Of a stretch of 64,000 bases of DNA, positions 51,267 through 61,474 are shown one piece after another. Source of the stretch: Leyella stercorea. GTDB lineage: Bacteria > Bacteroidota > Bacteroidia > Bacteroidales > Bacteroidaceae. Numbering within the stretch: the first letter of the stretch is position 1; each line of letters starts with the position of its first letter. A program made the position numbers and the translations under genes. The stretch lies in contig NZ_JADYTS010000001.1 in assembly GCF_021531355.1 (NCBI RefSeq), forward strand, positions 124,001-188,000, given 5' to 3'. Under the pieces are notes generated by a model, which searched no databases, was not told the origin of the DNA, and saw nothing but the letters and a program-made list of their open reading frames with translations.

Positions 51267-54200
51267 ATGGAAAAAAGATTAGCATTTTTAATCCTTTGCT
51301 TCGCCAGCTTATTGTTTGGGGGGGGTAAAGCGATGGCTCAATCCGTTATTACGGGTACAGTACTTTCAATTGAAGACGAGACTCCTGTTGTAGGTGCGTC
51401 TGTTAAAGTTCAAGGCACCAATGATGGGGCTGTTACCGACATGTATGGTCGGTTCAGTCTTAAGAATGTTAAGTCAGGTACAAAACTTGTAATTTCATAC
51501 ATCGGTATGAAGACAAGAACTGTTATGGCTCGTCAGAACATGCGTGTAATACTTGAAAATGACTCTAAGGCTCTTGATGAAGTGTTGGTGCAGGTGGCGT
51601 ATGGTGCTGCCAAGAAGTCGACACTTACCGGTGCCGTATCGCAGGTAGACAGCAAGCAGATTGAGGTTCGACCGGTGTCGAGCGTTACTTCTGCTCTTGA
51701 GGGTTCTACTTCGGGTGTTCAGATTAACAGTACATACGGTCAGCCGGGTTCAGAGGCTACAATCCGTATTCGTGGATTTGGCACCGTCAATGGTTCTTCA
51801 AGTCCTCTCTATGTGCTCGACGGTGTACCTTTCGGTGGTAACATTTCCGATCTTAACTCAAGTGATATTGAGAGTATCACAGTGTTGAAGGACGCTGCTT
51901 CGTGCGCCCTCTACGGCAACCGTGCTTCTAACGGTGTTATTCTTATCACATCTAAGCGTGGTAAGGGCGACCGTATGAGCTTCAACCTGAAGATTAATCA
52001 GGGTACATACTCACGTGGTATCAAGGAGTATGACTTGCTCAATGCCAACGAATTTATGGAGACCAACTGGCTGAATATGCGTAATGCTCGTATTACTGCT
52101 GGTGACGATATGGCTACAGCTAATGCTTATGCTACTAACAACCTTATCAAGGAAAGACTTTATCTCAACATCTACAACAAGGCAAACGACCAGTTGTTCG
52201 ATGCCAATGGTAAGCTTGTTTCTGATGCACGCATACTCGACGGCTATGCCGAAGACCTTGATTGGTATGACGAGGCTGTGCGTAGTGGCTATCGTCAGGA
52301 GTACAGCTTCAGTGGAAGCCATGCCTCTTCTAAGAGCGACTATTACTTCTCTGTTGGCTATCTTGACGAGAAGGGTTATGTAACCAATTCTGACTTCAAC
52401 CGTCTTACAGGTCGTGCTGCTTTGAATTTCCGTCCGAGAAATTGGTTCAATACAGGCTTTACAATTGCGGGTAGCCACCAGAAGACAAATTCTACAAGCG
52501 GTGATGATGCAAATTCTTTCACCAACGTATTTATGTATTGCCGCAATATTTCGCCTATCTATCCTGTACACTTGCACAATGCTGACGGTACTTATCGTCT
52601 GGACGCATCGGGCAACCGACAGTTTGACCCCGGACAGTACACAGCTGATGATGGCTCTGTAATACAGACACGTAACCAGTATGCCGACCGCCATGTGATT
52701 TGGGAGAACCTCTTGAACAAGAGCCGTACATTCCGCAACACTCTTCAGAGTTCTGCATACATGGACTTCAAGTTCCTCAACGACTTCACATTTACTGTTA
52801 AGGGCGAGATGAACGTGCGCAATCAGGAGTATCGCTCATACGACAATGCCATTATCGGTAACGGTAAGGGTAACAATGGTCGTTCGTCACGAAGCATTTA
52901 TCGCTACAAGAACTGGACTTTCCAACAGCAGCTCAACTGGAACCACAAGTTTGGCGACCACAACGTAAGCGTATTGCTCGGTCATGAGAACTACAGCTAC
53001 TTCTATGACTATACATATATTTATAAGACCAATCAGACATTTGAGGGTAAGGACAACCTGAGCAACTTCAACAACCTGACATCGGGCGACGGCTACAGCG
53101 ACCGTTATCGTACAGAGAGCTATCTGGGTCGTGTACGCTATGACTATAAGGAGAAGTACAATCTTGAGGCTTCGTTCCGTCGCGACGGTTCGTCACGCTT
53201 CCATAAGGACAGCCGCTGGGGTAACTTCGGCAGTATCGGTGCCAACTGGGTTATCTCTAAGGAAGAATTCATGAAGCCAATAGAATGGGTCGACAACTTG
53301 AAGATACGTGCCGACTACGGTTTGGTAGGTAATGACGCAGGTGCTGGCTACTACTCTTATTTGGCACTCTATGCAGCCGATCAGAACCACAACAGCGGTG
53401 CATATTATCTTACACAGCTTGCCAACTCCGAACTTAAGTGGGAGACAGGACAGTCGTTTGGTTTTGGTGTTGATGCTCGTCTTTTCAACCGTTGGAACAT
53501 CAGTGTTGAATACTTCGACAAGCGCAACAAGGACCTTCTCTTCGATGTATATCTGCCTCTATCAGCAGGTGCTACATCTTCAAGCTCGGCAGAATCTACT
53601 ATCACCAAGAACTTGGGCGTGATTTCTAACCGAGGAATCGAGATCAATACCGATGTCGATATTTACAAGAGTCGTGATTGGACTGTTAACTTCGCAACCA
53701 ATGCTTCGTTCATCAAGAATAAGATTATCGAGTTGCCAGAGCAGAACAAGGATGGTATCATCTCTGGAGCACAGAAGATTATTGAGGGCAAGAGCCGTTA
53801 CGAGTTCTATACTTACACATACGTAGGTGTCGACCAGATGACAGGTAACTCTCTGTACAAGGCAAACCTTGAGGACTACTGCGTTAAGGCAGCCGACGGA
53901 ACTGTAATCGGCAACCCCAAAGGCAGTGACATCACCTCGAAGACCGTTCATATCGGCGATAAGTACTATGTGAACAACACTACATATGCCATTAAGGAAT
54001 TCCAAGGCTCAGCCATTCCTAAGGTATATGGCAGTTTCACACCATCTGTGAGATTCCGCGACCTTACCCTGTCGGCTATGTTCACTTATTCATTGGGTGG
54101 CAAGATATATGATGGTGTATATGCAGGACTTATGGCTACAGGTACTTCAGCCTATAACAACCACAAGGATATCCTTAACTCTTGGAATGGTGTTCCTGAA

Positions 54201-54533
54201 GGCATGACTGAAGATTCGCCCAACCGTATATGGTATGGTGGCATTCCGCAGGTCAACAGTACTACAAGCTCTGACAACAACGGAACATCTTCAAGATGGA
54301 TTACCAGTGCCAACTATATTGTTTTGAAGAACATCAATATGAGCTACTCATTGCCAAAGGCATGGGTTAAAGCTCTTACCCTTGAGTCGGTACGCTTCAA
54401 CTTCGCTTGCGAGAATGCTTTCACCAGCACCAAGCGTAGAGGTCTCAACCCGCAGCAGGGATTCAGCGGTTTCCAGTACAACTATCTTGTGACACCACGC
54501 GTGTTCACAGTTGGTCTGGATGTTAAGTTCTAA
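51267..54533 (+). CDS. SusC/RagA-family TonB-dependent receptor
   Basis: The 1088-residue receptor has a signal peptide (MEKRLAFLILCFASLLFGGGKAMAQ) and an N-terminal CarboxypepD_reg-like domain (about 26-110, VITGTVLSIEDETPVVGASVKVQG). Its plug carries the SusC signature ITVLKDAASCALYGNRASNGVILI, and a large barrel follows to GLDVKF. A run of eight G residues in the DNA (51318-51325) encodes the GGG of the signal peptide. It is co-oriented with its SusD (33 bp downstream) and the S9 peptidase, so it probably imports peptides. Confidence 0.95.
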   Translation: MEKRLAFLILCFASLLFGGGKAMAQSVITGTVLSIEDETPVVGASVKVQGTNDGAVTDMYGRFSLKNVKSGTKLVISYIGMKTRTVMARQNMRVILENDSKALDEVLVQVAYGAAKKSTLTGAVSQVDSKQIEVRPVSSVTSALEGSTSGVQINSTYGQPGSEATIRIRGFGTVNGSSSPLYVLDGVPFGGNISDLNSSDIESITVLKDAASCALYGNRASNGVILITSKRGKGDRMSFNLKINQGTYSRGIKEYDLLNANEFMETNWLNMRNARITAGDDMATANAYATNNLIKERLYLNIYNKANDQLFDANGKLVSDARILDGYAEDLDWYDEAVRSGYRQEYSFSGSHASSKSDYYFSVGYLDEKGYVTNSDFNRLTGRAALNFRPRNWFNTGFTIAGSHQKTNSTSGDDANSFTNVFMYCRNISPIYPVHLHNADGTYRLDASGNRQFDPGQYTADDGSVIQTRNQYADRHVIWENLLNKSRTFRNTLQSSAYMDFKFLNDFTFTVKGEMNVRNQEYRSYDNAIIGNGKGNNGRSSRSIYRYKNWTFQQQLNWNHKFGDHNVSVLLGHENYSYFYDYTYIYKTNQTFEGKDNLSNFNNLTSGDGYSDRYRTESYLGRVRYDYKEKYNLEASFRRDGSSRFHKDSRWGNFGSIGANWVISKEEFMKPIEWVDNLKIRADYGLVGNDAGAGYYSYLALYAADQNHNSGAYYLTQLANSELKWETGQSFGFGVDARLFNRWNISVEYFDKRNKDLLFDVYLPLSAGATSSSSAESTITKNLGVISNRGIEINTDVDIYKSRDWTVNFATNASFIKNKIIELPEQNKDGIISGAQKIIEGKSRYEFYTYTYVGVDQMTGNSLYKANLEDYCVKAADGTVIGNPKGSDITSKTVHIGDKYYVNNTTYAIKEFQGSAIPKVYGSFTPSVRFRDLTLSAMFTYSLGGKIYDGVYAGLMATGTSAYNNHKDILNSWNGVPEGMTEDSPNRIWYGGIPQVNSTTSSDNNGTSSRWITSANYIVLKNINMSYSLPKAWVKALTLESVRFNFACENAFTSTKRRGLNPQQGFSGFQYNYLVTPRVFTVGLDVKF

Positions 54534-54566
54534 TTTTTTTTTCACTGACATTAAAATCTTGCAACA

Positions 54567-56123
54567 ATGAAAAAAGCATTATATATATTATCGGCTTGTG
54601 CATTGATGCTCACAGCTTCATGTAGTAGCGATTATCTTGAACTACAGCCGAACTCATCAGCCAGTACGGGTACTATCTTCGAAACTACCGACAATGTAAA
54701 GTTGGCTGTCAATGGTCTGTCAAGGCTTATGACCAAACAGTATCTGGGTCAGCAGGGATGTAATGGTGAGGGTACAATACGTACATGGTATGGCAACTAT
54801 CCTGGCAACGACTACCAGAAGAGCAATCTTACAGGATGGTCGTCTATCATCAACAGCCTGTTCCTGGAGCGTTCAACTTCTTTGTACGACTATTATCCTT
54901 GGTTCTATTATTACAAGGTGATTGGCAATGCCAATTCTGTAATCTGTCGTACTGACGATGCTGCTGGCACTGACAATGAGAAAGCATTCTTGAAGGCCCA
55001 GGCACTTACTTTCCGTGCCTATTGTTATTCGCAGTTGCTGCAGCTGTACTCTAAGCGATGGATGGACAGCAACAATGGCAGTTCGCGTGGCGTGGTATTG
55101 CGCATTGACGAGTCGAAGGACGAGTTGCCTACATCTACTCAGGCTCAGTGCTATGAGCAGATATATAAGGATCTTGACGAAGCGATAAAGTACTACACTG
55201 AGTGCGGTATTGACCGTGGCAAGGACGAGAAGCATCTGCCCAATATTAATGCTGCCTATGCTGTATACGCCTATGCAGCCCTTCATCGTGAGGATTGGGC
55301 TACTGCAGCCAAGTATGCCAGAATGGCGCGCGAGGGTCATCCGCTCTTATCTGGTAAAGATTATCCTGAAAGCGGATTCAGTGCTGACAACGACGAGTGG
55401 ATATGGAATGTGTTTAGCACTGAGGAGGAGACTCTTTATTTCTACCAGTTCTTTGCTTTTGAGTCGTCTAACTCAAGTGCCAATATTTGCCGTAACTATC
55501 CGGTAGCAATCAGCAAGGAATTGTACGATCAGATTCCAGAAACTGATGTTCGTCGCGGTATGTTCCTCGCTCCTATGGAGGGTGAAAGCTACGATCCTGC
55601 TACAGGATTGGCAGGTAAAGCTATGACTAAACGTGCAAGAAAGGATTTTGCAGGCAAGTTGTTTGGTACTACTAAGGTATTTGCCTACATGTCGTTCAAG
55701 CATCTTGTACAGGCACAGCCTGGTGTAGGCGAGTTTGCTCTTTTCCGCGCTTCCGAAATGTATCTTATTGAGGCTGAGGCTTACTGCCATATGCCTGGTA
55801 AGGAAAGCGAAGCACAGGGATTGTTGTGTAATCTCAACCACGATTCGGGTCGTGATCCAAATTATGTTTGTACAAAGACAGGTCAGGACTTGCTCGACGA
55901 GGTACGTCTCTATTACCGTATAGAGATGTTCGGCGAGGGTCGCGACTGGTTCAACTACAAGCGTTGGGGATTGCCTATCGTGCGCCACGATGCGTCTCAT
56001 GGTGGTAGCTTCCATAAACAGTTTGCTGTTACTATCAATCCTCAGGACAGCAATGGTTGGACATGGGTGATTCCTAACAAGGAGATTGACTATAATACAG
56101 CTATCTCAAGCCCGTTGGAGTAA
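54567..56123 (+). CDS. SusD/RagB-family outer-membrane lipoprotein
   Basis: The 518-residue protein starts MKKALYILSACALMLTASC, a lipobox signal peptide. It has the SusD helical repeat region (AQALTFRAYCYSQLLQLYSKRW near residue 140) and C-terminal SusD_RagB block (EMYLIEAEAYCHMPGKESEAQGLLCNLN and LYYRIEMFGEGRDWFNYKRWG). It starts 33 bp after the SusC stop and would form the lid of that receptor. Confidence 0.95.
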   Translation: MKKALYILSACALMLTASCSSDYLELQPNSSASTGTIFETTDNVKLAVNGLSRLMTKQYLGQQGCNGEGTIRTWYGNYPGNDYQKSNLTGWSSIINSLFLERSTSLYDYYPWFYYYKVIGNANSVICRTDDAAGTDNEKAFLKAQALTFRAYCYSQLLQLYSKRWMDSNNGSSRGVVLRIDESKDELPTSTQAQCYEQIYKDLDEAIKYYTECGIDRGKDEKHLPNINAAYAVYAYAALHREDWATAAKYARMAREGHPLLSGKDYPESGFSADNDEWIWNVFSTEEETLYFYQFFAFESSNSSANICRNYPVAISKELYDQIPETDVRRGMFLAPMEGESYDPATGLAGKAMTKRARKDFAGKLFGTTKVFAYMSFKHLVQAQPGVGEFALFRASEMYLIEAEAYCHMPGKESEAQGLLCNLNHDSGRDPNYVCTKTGQDLLDEVRLYYRIEMFGEGRDWFNYKRWGLPIVRHDASHGGSFHKQFAVTINPQDSNGWTWVIPNKEIDYNTAISSPLE

Positions 56124-56159
56124 TGGGCAATTGGTGAATTTATAATTTAATTAGAACCC

Positions 56160-56194
56160 GTGGGGGCGTGTCGTGGTGGCACTCCCCCTTTTCT
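56160..56194 (+). terminator. Hairpin with T run between SusD and the S9 peptidase
   Basis: GGGGG at 56162-56166 pairs with CCCCC at 56184-56188 with additional GTG/CAC pairing, followed by TTTT. It looks like a terminator, but the peptidase gene starts only 24 bp later, so it may be an attenuator that lowers peptidase expression relative to SusCD. Confidence 0.65.
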
Positions 56195-56217
56195 CGTTAA
56201 TAATAACTAATGATAAC

Positions 56218-59031
56218 ATGAAAAGAAAATTGTTGACTCTGGGCCTGTGTCTGGCTACTTGCTTAATGGCATATGCCCAAAAGAAACCGTTGGACCATAC
56301 GGTATACGACGGATGGAAAAGTATTGCCAACACACAGATGACTTCCGACGGACGATACCTTCTGTACGAAGTGAATCCGCAGGAGGGCAACGGTCAGCTG
56401 GTGGTGCGACGACTGAGCGACGGAAGCGAGCTCCTGTTGCCACGTGGCTATAAGGCCAACATCGCTACAAACAACCGCACTGCGTGCGTACTGATAAAGG
56501 CTCCATATGCCGAGATACGCAATGCCCGAAAACGCAAGGTGAAGAAGGACAAGATGCCGAAGGATTCGCTTGCCATAATCAATTTCGACGAATGGACCAT
56601 CAGCAAGTACGAGCGCATCAAGTCGTACAAGACGGGTATTGAAAACAATGATGTGGTGGCTTACATCCATTCGCGCAAGCCCAATAAGAACAAGAAGAAG
56701 GCTGCGCGCGAACGCCTCGATGGTGATGTGCTTGTTGTGGTGAATACACTCACTGGCAAGCAGACCGAGGTGAAGAATGTGTCGGAATATGCTATCAATG
56801 CCGACGCAAGCAGCATGACGGTACTGGTGAATCCCGACAAGAAGAACAAGAAACTCAAGTCGTCGGCAACTGTCTACGACTTGCCTACAATGACCATGTC
56901 GGTGCTCTCGCAGGGAAAGAAGTACTACGGCGGTGCTCGATATAGCGTTGACGGCAGTAAGATAGTGTTCCTTGCTTCTACCGATACCATCACTACAGGC
57001 AACAAGCATTGCTCGCTCTTTTATGTGAACAACGGGCTGTCGAGCGAGATTATACCGCAAGGCTACAGCCGCAATCTGCCAAGCGGATGGGGACTCAACG
57101 AGAACAGTGCTCCCGAGTTCTCGCAAGACGGACAGCGTGTGCTCATAGGTGTGGCACCGTATATCGCGCCTAATGATTCGAGCATCATTGATGTTGAGAC
57201 AGCGCAGGTGGATATCTGGAACTATAAGGACTATCAGATACAGCCGCAGCAGAAGGTGAATGTAGCCAATGCCAAGCGCAAGACTTATCTTAGCGTAATC
57301 AATCTGTCGGATCCCAATCAGATTGTTCCGCTCACAACTGCCATGTGGGACAGAGTGACTGTGATGAATCAGGGCAATTCGGAGTGGGCACTGTCGCAAG
57401 ACAAGACCAAATACTACATACAGTCGCAGTGGGACGACGATGAGTTCAAGGACATCTCGTTGGTGAATGTCAACACGGGCAAGCGCGTCAGCATTGCCGA
57501 GAAGATTAATGCAATGGCAATGTCGTCGCCAGACGGCAAGTATGTCCTCTGGTACAACCTGAGCGATTCGGCTTATTACTGCTATAATGTGGCAAGTGGG
57601 AAGACGGTGAACCTGACTCGTCAGACCGGCGTGAACTTCTACGACGAGACCGACGACCATCCTAATTTCCCGCCACCGTATGATACCGACCCATTATGGA
57701 CCAATGCCGACCAGAGCGTGCTTATCAGCGACCGCTACGATGTGTGGAAATTCAATCCCGATGGCAATGGATTCCAGAACCTTACCAATGGCAACGGACG
57801 CAAGTCGAACATCCAGCTACGTCATCGTGTGTACGACCGCCACGCTCCACGCCTCTCAAAGCTGTGGACCAATAAGGACGCAGTCGACGAGAATGCACTG
57901 CTCTATATGACTGCTTTCGACGAGACTACGAAGAAGAACGGATTTGCCACGGTGCGTGTCAACGACAACAACTCATACCGTCTGAATGTGCTTGACACCT
58001 TCAGTTACGTAAACGTGTATAAGGCAGGGGCTGCCGATGTGGTGGCTTATCAGAAAGGCAACTTCAGCAATGCCTATAACATGCACGTGAGCGATGCTGC
58101 TTTTGCACATGAGAAGTGTGTGAGCGATATCAATCCGCAGATGAAGCAATACTCATGGGGACATGCCCAGCTGGTACACTGGAAGGCTTACGACTGTACT
58201 CCGCTCGACGGACTGCTCTATGTGCCCGAAGGCATTGAGCCGGGAACCAAGTTGCCAATGATGATTTACTTCTACGAGAAACGTTCGGAGACGCTTTACA
58301 ATCATATCGACCCGCGTCCGAGTCGTTCAACTGTCAACCTTGCCTTCTATTGCAGTCGCGGGTACGTAGTGTTCGTTCCGGACATAGTATATAAGGTAGG
58401 GCATCCGGGCGAGAGTGCATACAACTGTATCGTGTCAGGTGCCAAGGCTATGTGCAGCCAGTTCAACTTCATCGACAGCACACGAATGGCTATTCAGGGA
58501 CAAAGCTGGGGAGGCTATCAGACTGCCTATCTCGTTACACGCACTAATATGTTCTGCGCAGCCGGAGCTGGAGCGCCCGTGAGCAATATGACATCAGCCT
58601 ATGGCGGTATACGTTGGGGTTCGGGTGTGTGTCGACAGATGCAGTACGAACACGGACAGAGCCGAATCGGTGCAACCCTTTGGGACAAGGGCGGACTCGA
58701 CCTGTATCTTGAAAACTCTCCGCTGTTCGGTGCTAACCGTGTGGAGACACCGTTGCTCATCATGCACAACGACAACGACGGTGCCGTGCCATGGTATCAA
58801 GGCATTGAGTACTTCATGGCGTTGCGTCGATTGGGCAAGCCTGTGTGGATGTTGCAGTACAATCGCGAGGAGCACAACCTTGTGGAGCGTCGCAACTGCA
58901 AGGACTTGAGCATACGTTTGCAGCAGTTCTTCGACTACTATATGAAGGGTGCGCCCGAGCCAGCATGGATGAAGTATGGAGTGCCGGCTACACGCAAGGG
59001 ACAGTATCTTGGTACTGAACTCACTGAATAA
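56218..59031 (+). CDS. S9-family prolyl-oligopeptidase-like serine peptidase, exported
   Basis: The ATG at 56218 begins a signal peptide (MKRKLLTLGLCLATCLMAYA); an ATG at 56173 would add 15 residues. The 937-residue protein has a long beta-propeller-like N-terminal part and a C-terminal alpha/beta-hydrolase domain. Catalytic triad candidates: S763 in GQSWGGYQ, D854 in HNDNDGAVPW, and H886 in REEHNLVER. The HxxxN-like ending and short C-terminal tail fit the family. It follows SusCD, so it likely degrades peptides captured at the outer membrane, in the periplasm. Confidence 0.92.
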   Translation: MKRKLLTLGLCLATCLMAYAQKKPLDHTVYDGWKSIANTQMTSDGRYLLYEVNPQEGNGQLVVRRLSDGSELLLPRGYKANIATNNRTACVLIKAPYAEIRNARKRKVKKDKMPKDSLAIINFDEWTISKYERIKSYKTGIENNDVVAYIHSRKPNKNKKKAARERLDGDVLVVVNTLTGKQTEVKNVSEYAINADASSMTVLVNPDKKNKKLKSSATVYDLPTMTMSVLSQGKKYYGGARYSVDGSKIVFLASTDTITTGNKHCSLFYVNNGLSSEIIPQGYSRNLPSGWGLNENSAPEFSQDGQRVLIGVAPYIAPNDSSIIDVETAQVDIWNYKDYQIQPQQKVNVANAKRKTYLSVINLSDPNQIVPLTTAMWDRVTVMNQGNSEWALSQDKTKYYIQSQWDDDEFKDISLVNVNTGKRVSIAEKINAMAMSSPDGKYVLWYNLSDSAYYCYNVASGKTVNLTRQTGVNFYDETDDHPNFPPPYDTDPLWTNADQSVLISDRYDVWKFNPDGNGFQNLTNGNGRKSNIQLRHRVYDRHAPRLSKLWTNKDAVDENALLYMTAFDETTKKNGFATVRVNDNNSYRLNVLDTFSYVNVYKAGAADVVAYQKGNFSNAYNMHVSDAAFAHEKCVSDINPQMKQYSWGHAQLVHWKAYDCTPLDGLLYVPEGIEPGTKLPMMIYFYEKRSETLYNHIDPRPSRSTVNLAFYCSRGYVVFVPDIVYKVGHPGESAYNCIVSGAKAMCSQFNFIDSTRMAIQGQSWGGYQTAYLVTRTNMFCAAGAGAPVSNMTSAYGGIRWGSGVCRQMQYEHGQSRIGATLWDKGGLDLYLENSPLFGANRVETPLLIMHNDNDGAVPWYQGIEYFMALRRLGKPVWMLQYNREEHNLVERRNCKDLSIRLQQFFDYYMKGAPEPAWMKYGVPATRKGQYLGTELTE

Positions 59032-59046
59032 AACGGCAAGTTGACG

Positions 59047-59075
59047 TTTGAAATAAGTTTTTTTGTGTACCTTTG
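59047..59075 (+). promoter_or_regulatory. Promoter of the nitroreductase gene
   Basis: TTTG at 59047-59050 and the -7 box TACCTTTG at 59068-59075 are 17 bp apart, with a leader of about 26 nt. Confidence 0.75.
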
Positions 59076-59106
59076 CCTATACATATACACATAAAACAGA
59101 ATACAT

Positions 59107-59847
59107 ATGAAGACAATAAACACACGTCGCAGCATACGCCGTTATGCCGACCGACCCGTAGACGACCAACTGTTGCGCCGATTGCTGGCTGAGGCTGAGC
59201 GCACGCAGACTATGGGCAACCTGCAGTTCTACAGTGTTGTGGTGACTCGCAGCGACGAGATGAAGCGCCGTCTGGCTCCTGCTCATTTCAATCAGCCTAT
59301 GGTCACCGAGGCACCTGTAGTGTTGACGTTCTGCGCCGACACTCGCCGCACCTCCGTATGGTGCAACAACCGCCAGGCTGTGCCGGGTTATGACAATATG
59401 CTGTCGTATCAGAATGCAGCCACCGACGCTCTGCTCTTCTGCCAGACATTCTGCAATCTGGCTGAGGAGGAGGGATTGGGATGCTGCTTCCTGGGCACAA
59501 CGGTCTACATGCCGCAGATGATTATCGACACATTGCAGCTGCCCGAGCTTGTGGTGCCGGTAGCAACGATCACGTTGGGATGGCCCGACGAGCAGCCCGA
59601 ACTGACCGACCGCCTTCCGCTCGACGCTATCATGCACAACGAGACCTATCACGACTATACCCCCGCGAGCATCGACAGCTTCTATGCCGAGAAAGAGGCT
59701 TTGGAGGAGAGCAAGGAGTTCTGCCGCATCAACAACAAGCAGACACTCGCTCAGGTGTTCACCGACTGTCGCTACACCAAGAAGGACAACGAGGCAATGT
59801 CGGCTGGACTGATGGACGTGTTGCGCAAGCAGGGTTTTCTGAAGTAA
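59107..59847 (+). CDS. Nitroreductase-family FMN oxidoreductase
   Basis: The 246-residue protein begins with the FMN-binding block TRRSIRRYADRPVDDQLLRRLLAEAERTQTMGNLQ and has a C-terminal TLGWPDEQP region, the family pattern for NAD(P)H-dependent FMN reductases. A C-terminal extension (about 185-246) lies beyond the core. The physiological acceptor is unknown. It has its own promoter and is 16 bp upstream of xseA. Confidence 0.9.
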   Translation: MKTINTRRSIRRYADRPVDDQLLRRLLAEAERTQTMGNLQFYSVVVTRSDEMKRRLAPAHFNQPMVTEAPVVLTFCADTRRTSVWCNNRQAVPGYDNMLSYQNAATDALLFCQTFCNLAEEEGLGCCFLGTTVYMPQMIIDTLQLPELVVPVATITLGWPDEQPELTDRLPLDAIMHNETYHDYTPASIDSFYAEKEALEESKEFCRINNKQTLAQVFTDCRYTKKDNEAMSAGLMDVLRKQGFLK

Positions 59848-59863
59848 TGATAACAACGACGTA

Positions 59864-61168
59864 ATGACTAAGACATTATCCCTATATGAACTCAACTCTA
59901 TCGTAGCTTCGCTCATCGACATCGACATGCCGGGCGACTACTGGGTGGTGGCTGAACTTTCCGAACTTCGGGAGGTGCGCGGCCATTGCTATATGGAGCT
60001 TGTCGAGAAGGACGAACTCTCAAACACGCCCATTGCCAAGGCCTCTGCCAAGTGTTGGGCATCACGATGGAGTATGCTCCGACCTATGTTCGAGCGCATC
60101 ACCGGACAGCGGTTGCACGCCGGAATGAAAGTGATGTTGAGCGTGCATGCTCAGTTTCATGCTGCCTATGGGTTCTCATGGATAGTGTCCGACATCAATC
60201 CCGAATATACGATGGGCGACCTTGCTCGTCGACGTCAGCAGATAGTGGCTCAGCTGAAGGCCGAAGGAGTGTTCGACCTTCAGCGTGAGCTTACTCTTCC
60301 GATGTTTGCCCAGCGCATTGCTGTGGTGTCGAGCGACGGGGCTGCAGGCTATGGCGACTTCTGTCGTCAGCTTGCCGACAACAGTGCGCATTATATATAT
60401 AATGTGGAATTGTTTGCTGCTACGATGCAGGGCGAGGCTGTGGAGCGTAGCGTCATTGCCGCTCTCAATCGCATATACAGCCGTCACGACAGCTTCGACG
60501 TGGTGGTGATAATACGTGGTGGAGGTGCAACGAGCGACCTTTCGGGCTTCGACACACTTGCGTTGGCTGAGAATGTTGCCAACTTCCCGCTTCCCGTCAT
60601 AACGGGTATTGGTCACGACCGCGACGAGAGTGTTCTCGATATGGTGGCACATACACGTGTCAAGACGCCTACAGCGGCTGCACAGTTGCTCATTGACAAC
60701 CTCGCTCGCACCGAATCTATGATTGATGCGGCACGCCAAAGTATTGTCGACTGCATGCAGCGACGCATGCAGCACGAACGTGTCAGGGTGGAGTCGCTCT
60801 CGACTCGCATACCAGTGATGTTCTCATTGGTAAAGACCAAGGAGGAGGCTCGTGTTGATATGCTGTCGCGACGCATCGAGGCTGCCACTCAGCGACGCAT
60901 AGCTACGGCACTGATGCAGATAGACAGCTTGCAGGCTAAGCTGCAGTCGGCTGTCAACAGGCAACTTGTGGATGCCCGTCATCGTCTGCAACTCATCGAA
61001 CAGCGTGTTGAGGCAGTCAATCCTGAGCGGCTTTTGCAGCGTGGCTACAGCATCACCACATACAACGGACATGCCGTGCGCAATGCAGCCGAACTGCCCG
61101 AAGGGGCTGTCGTGGAAACGCGTGTTGAGAAAGGAAAATTCACTTCGGTAGTAACCAAAAACAAATGA
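59864..61168 (+). CDS. xseA: Exodeoxyribonuclease VII large subunit
   Basis: XseA is the catalytic subunit of ExoVII, which degrades single-stranded DNA from both ends. The 434-residue protein has the N-terminal OB-fold (about 1-110; GDYWVVAELSELREVRGHCYMELVE) and the catalytic block RGGGATSDLSGFDTLALAENVANFPLPVITGIGHDRDES near residue 210. A long coiled-coil C-terminal half ends at RGYSITTYNGHAVRN. The stop overlaps the xseB start by four bases. Confidence 0.95.
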   Translation: MTKTLSLYELNSIVASLIDIDMPGDYWVVAELSELREVRGHCYMELVEKDELSNTPIAKASAKCWASRWSMLRPMFERITGQRLHAGMKVMLSVHAQFHAAYGFSWIVSDINPEYTMGDLARRRQQIVAQLKAEGVFDLQRELTLPMFAQRIAVVSSDGAAGYGDFCRQLADNSAHYIYNVELFAATMQGEAVERSVIAALNRIYSRHDSFDVVVIIRGGGATSDLSGFDTLALAENVANFPLPVITGIGHDRDESVLDMVAHTRVKTPTAAAQLLIDNLARTESMIDAARQSIVDCMQRRMQHERVRVESLSTRIPVMFSLVKTKEEARVDMLSRRIEAATQRRIATALMQIDSLQAKLQSAVNRQLVDARHRLQLIEQRVEAVNPERLLQRGYSITTYNGHAVRNAAELPEGAVVETRVEKGKFTSVVTKNK

Positions 61169-61365
61169 TTATGGCAAGAGAAATGAAATATGAAACGGCA
61201 ATGAACCAGTTGCAGTCCATTGCCGATAAGATGGAGAATGGTGAGCTTGACATTGACTCGCTCTGCGAGCAGTTGAAGACAGCGCAGAAGCTTATAAAGT
61301 TGTGCAAGGACAAGCTCACCAAGACCGACGCCGAGATAAAGGCAGTGCTGGATGAGAAGTGTTGA
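61165..61365 (+). CDS. xseB: Exodeoxyribonuclease VII small subunit
   Basis: The 66-residue helical protein (YETAMNQLQSIADKMENGELDIDSL and a second helix) matches XseB in length and pattern. An ATG at 61171 is an alternative start. It overlaps xseA by four bases. Its stop codon lies within the first unit of a heptad repeat array that follows. Confidence 0.93.
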   Translation: MIMAREMKYETAMNQLQSIADKMENGELDIDSLCEQLKTAQKLIKLCKDKLTKTDAEIKAVLDEKC

Positions 61366-61430
61366 GTGTTGAATGTTGAATGTTGAGTGTTGAATGTTAG
61401 GTGTTGAGTGTTGGGCGTTAAGTGTTTAAT
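61361..61430. repeat. Ten-unit heptad array at the xseB stop codon
   Basis: Ten consecutive 7-bp units (GTTGAGT, GTTGAAT and variants such as GTTGGGC) run without interruption from 61361 to 61430. The TGA stop of xseB is inside the first unit. Confidence 0.92.
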
Positions 61431-61474
61431 TCAAAATTGAATAATTCACAATCGCAGGCGTAGCCGAGAACAAT

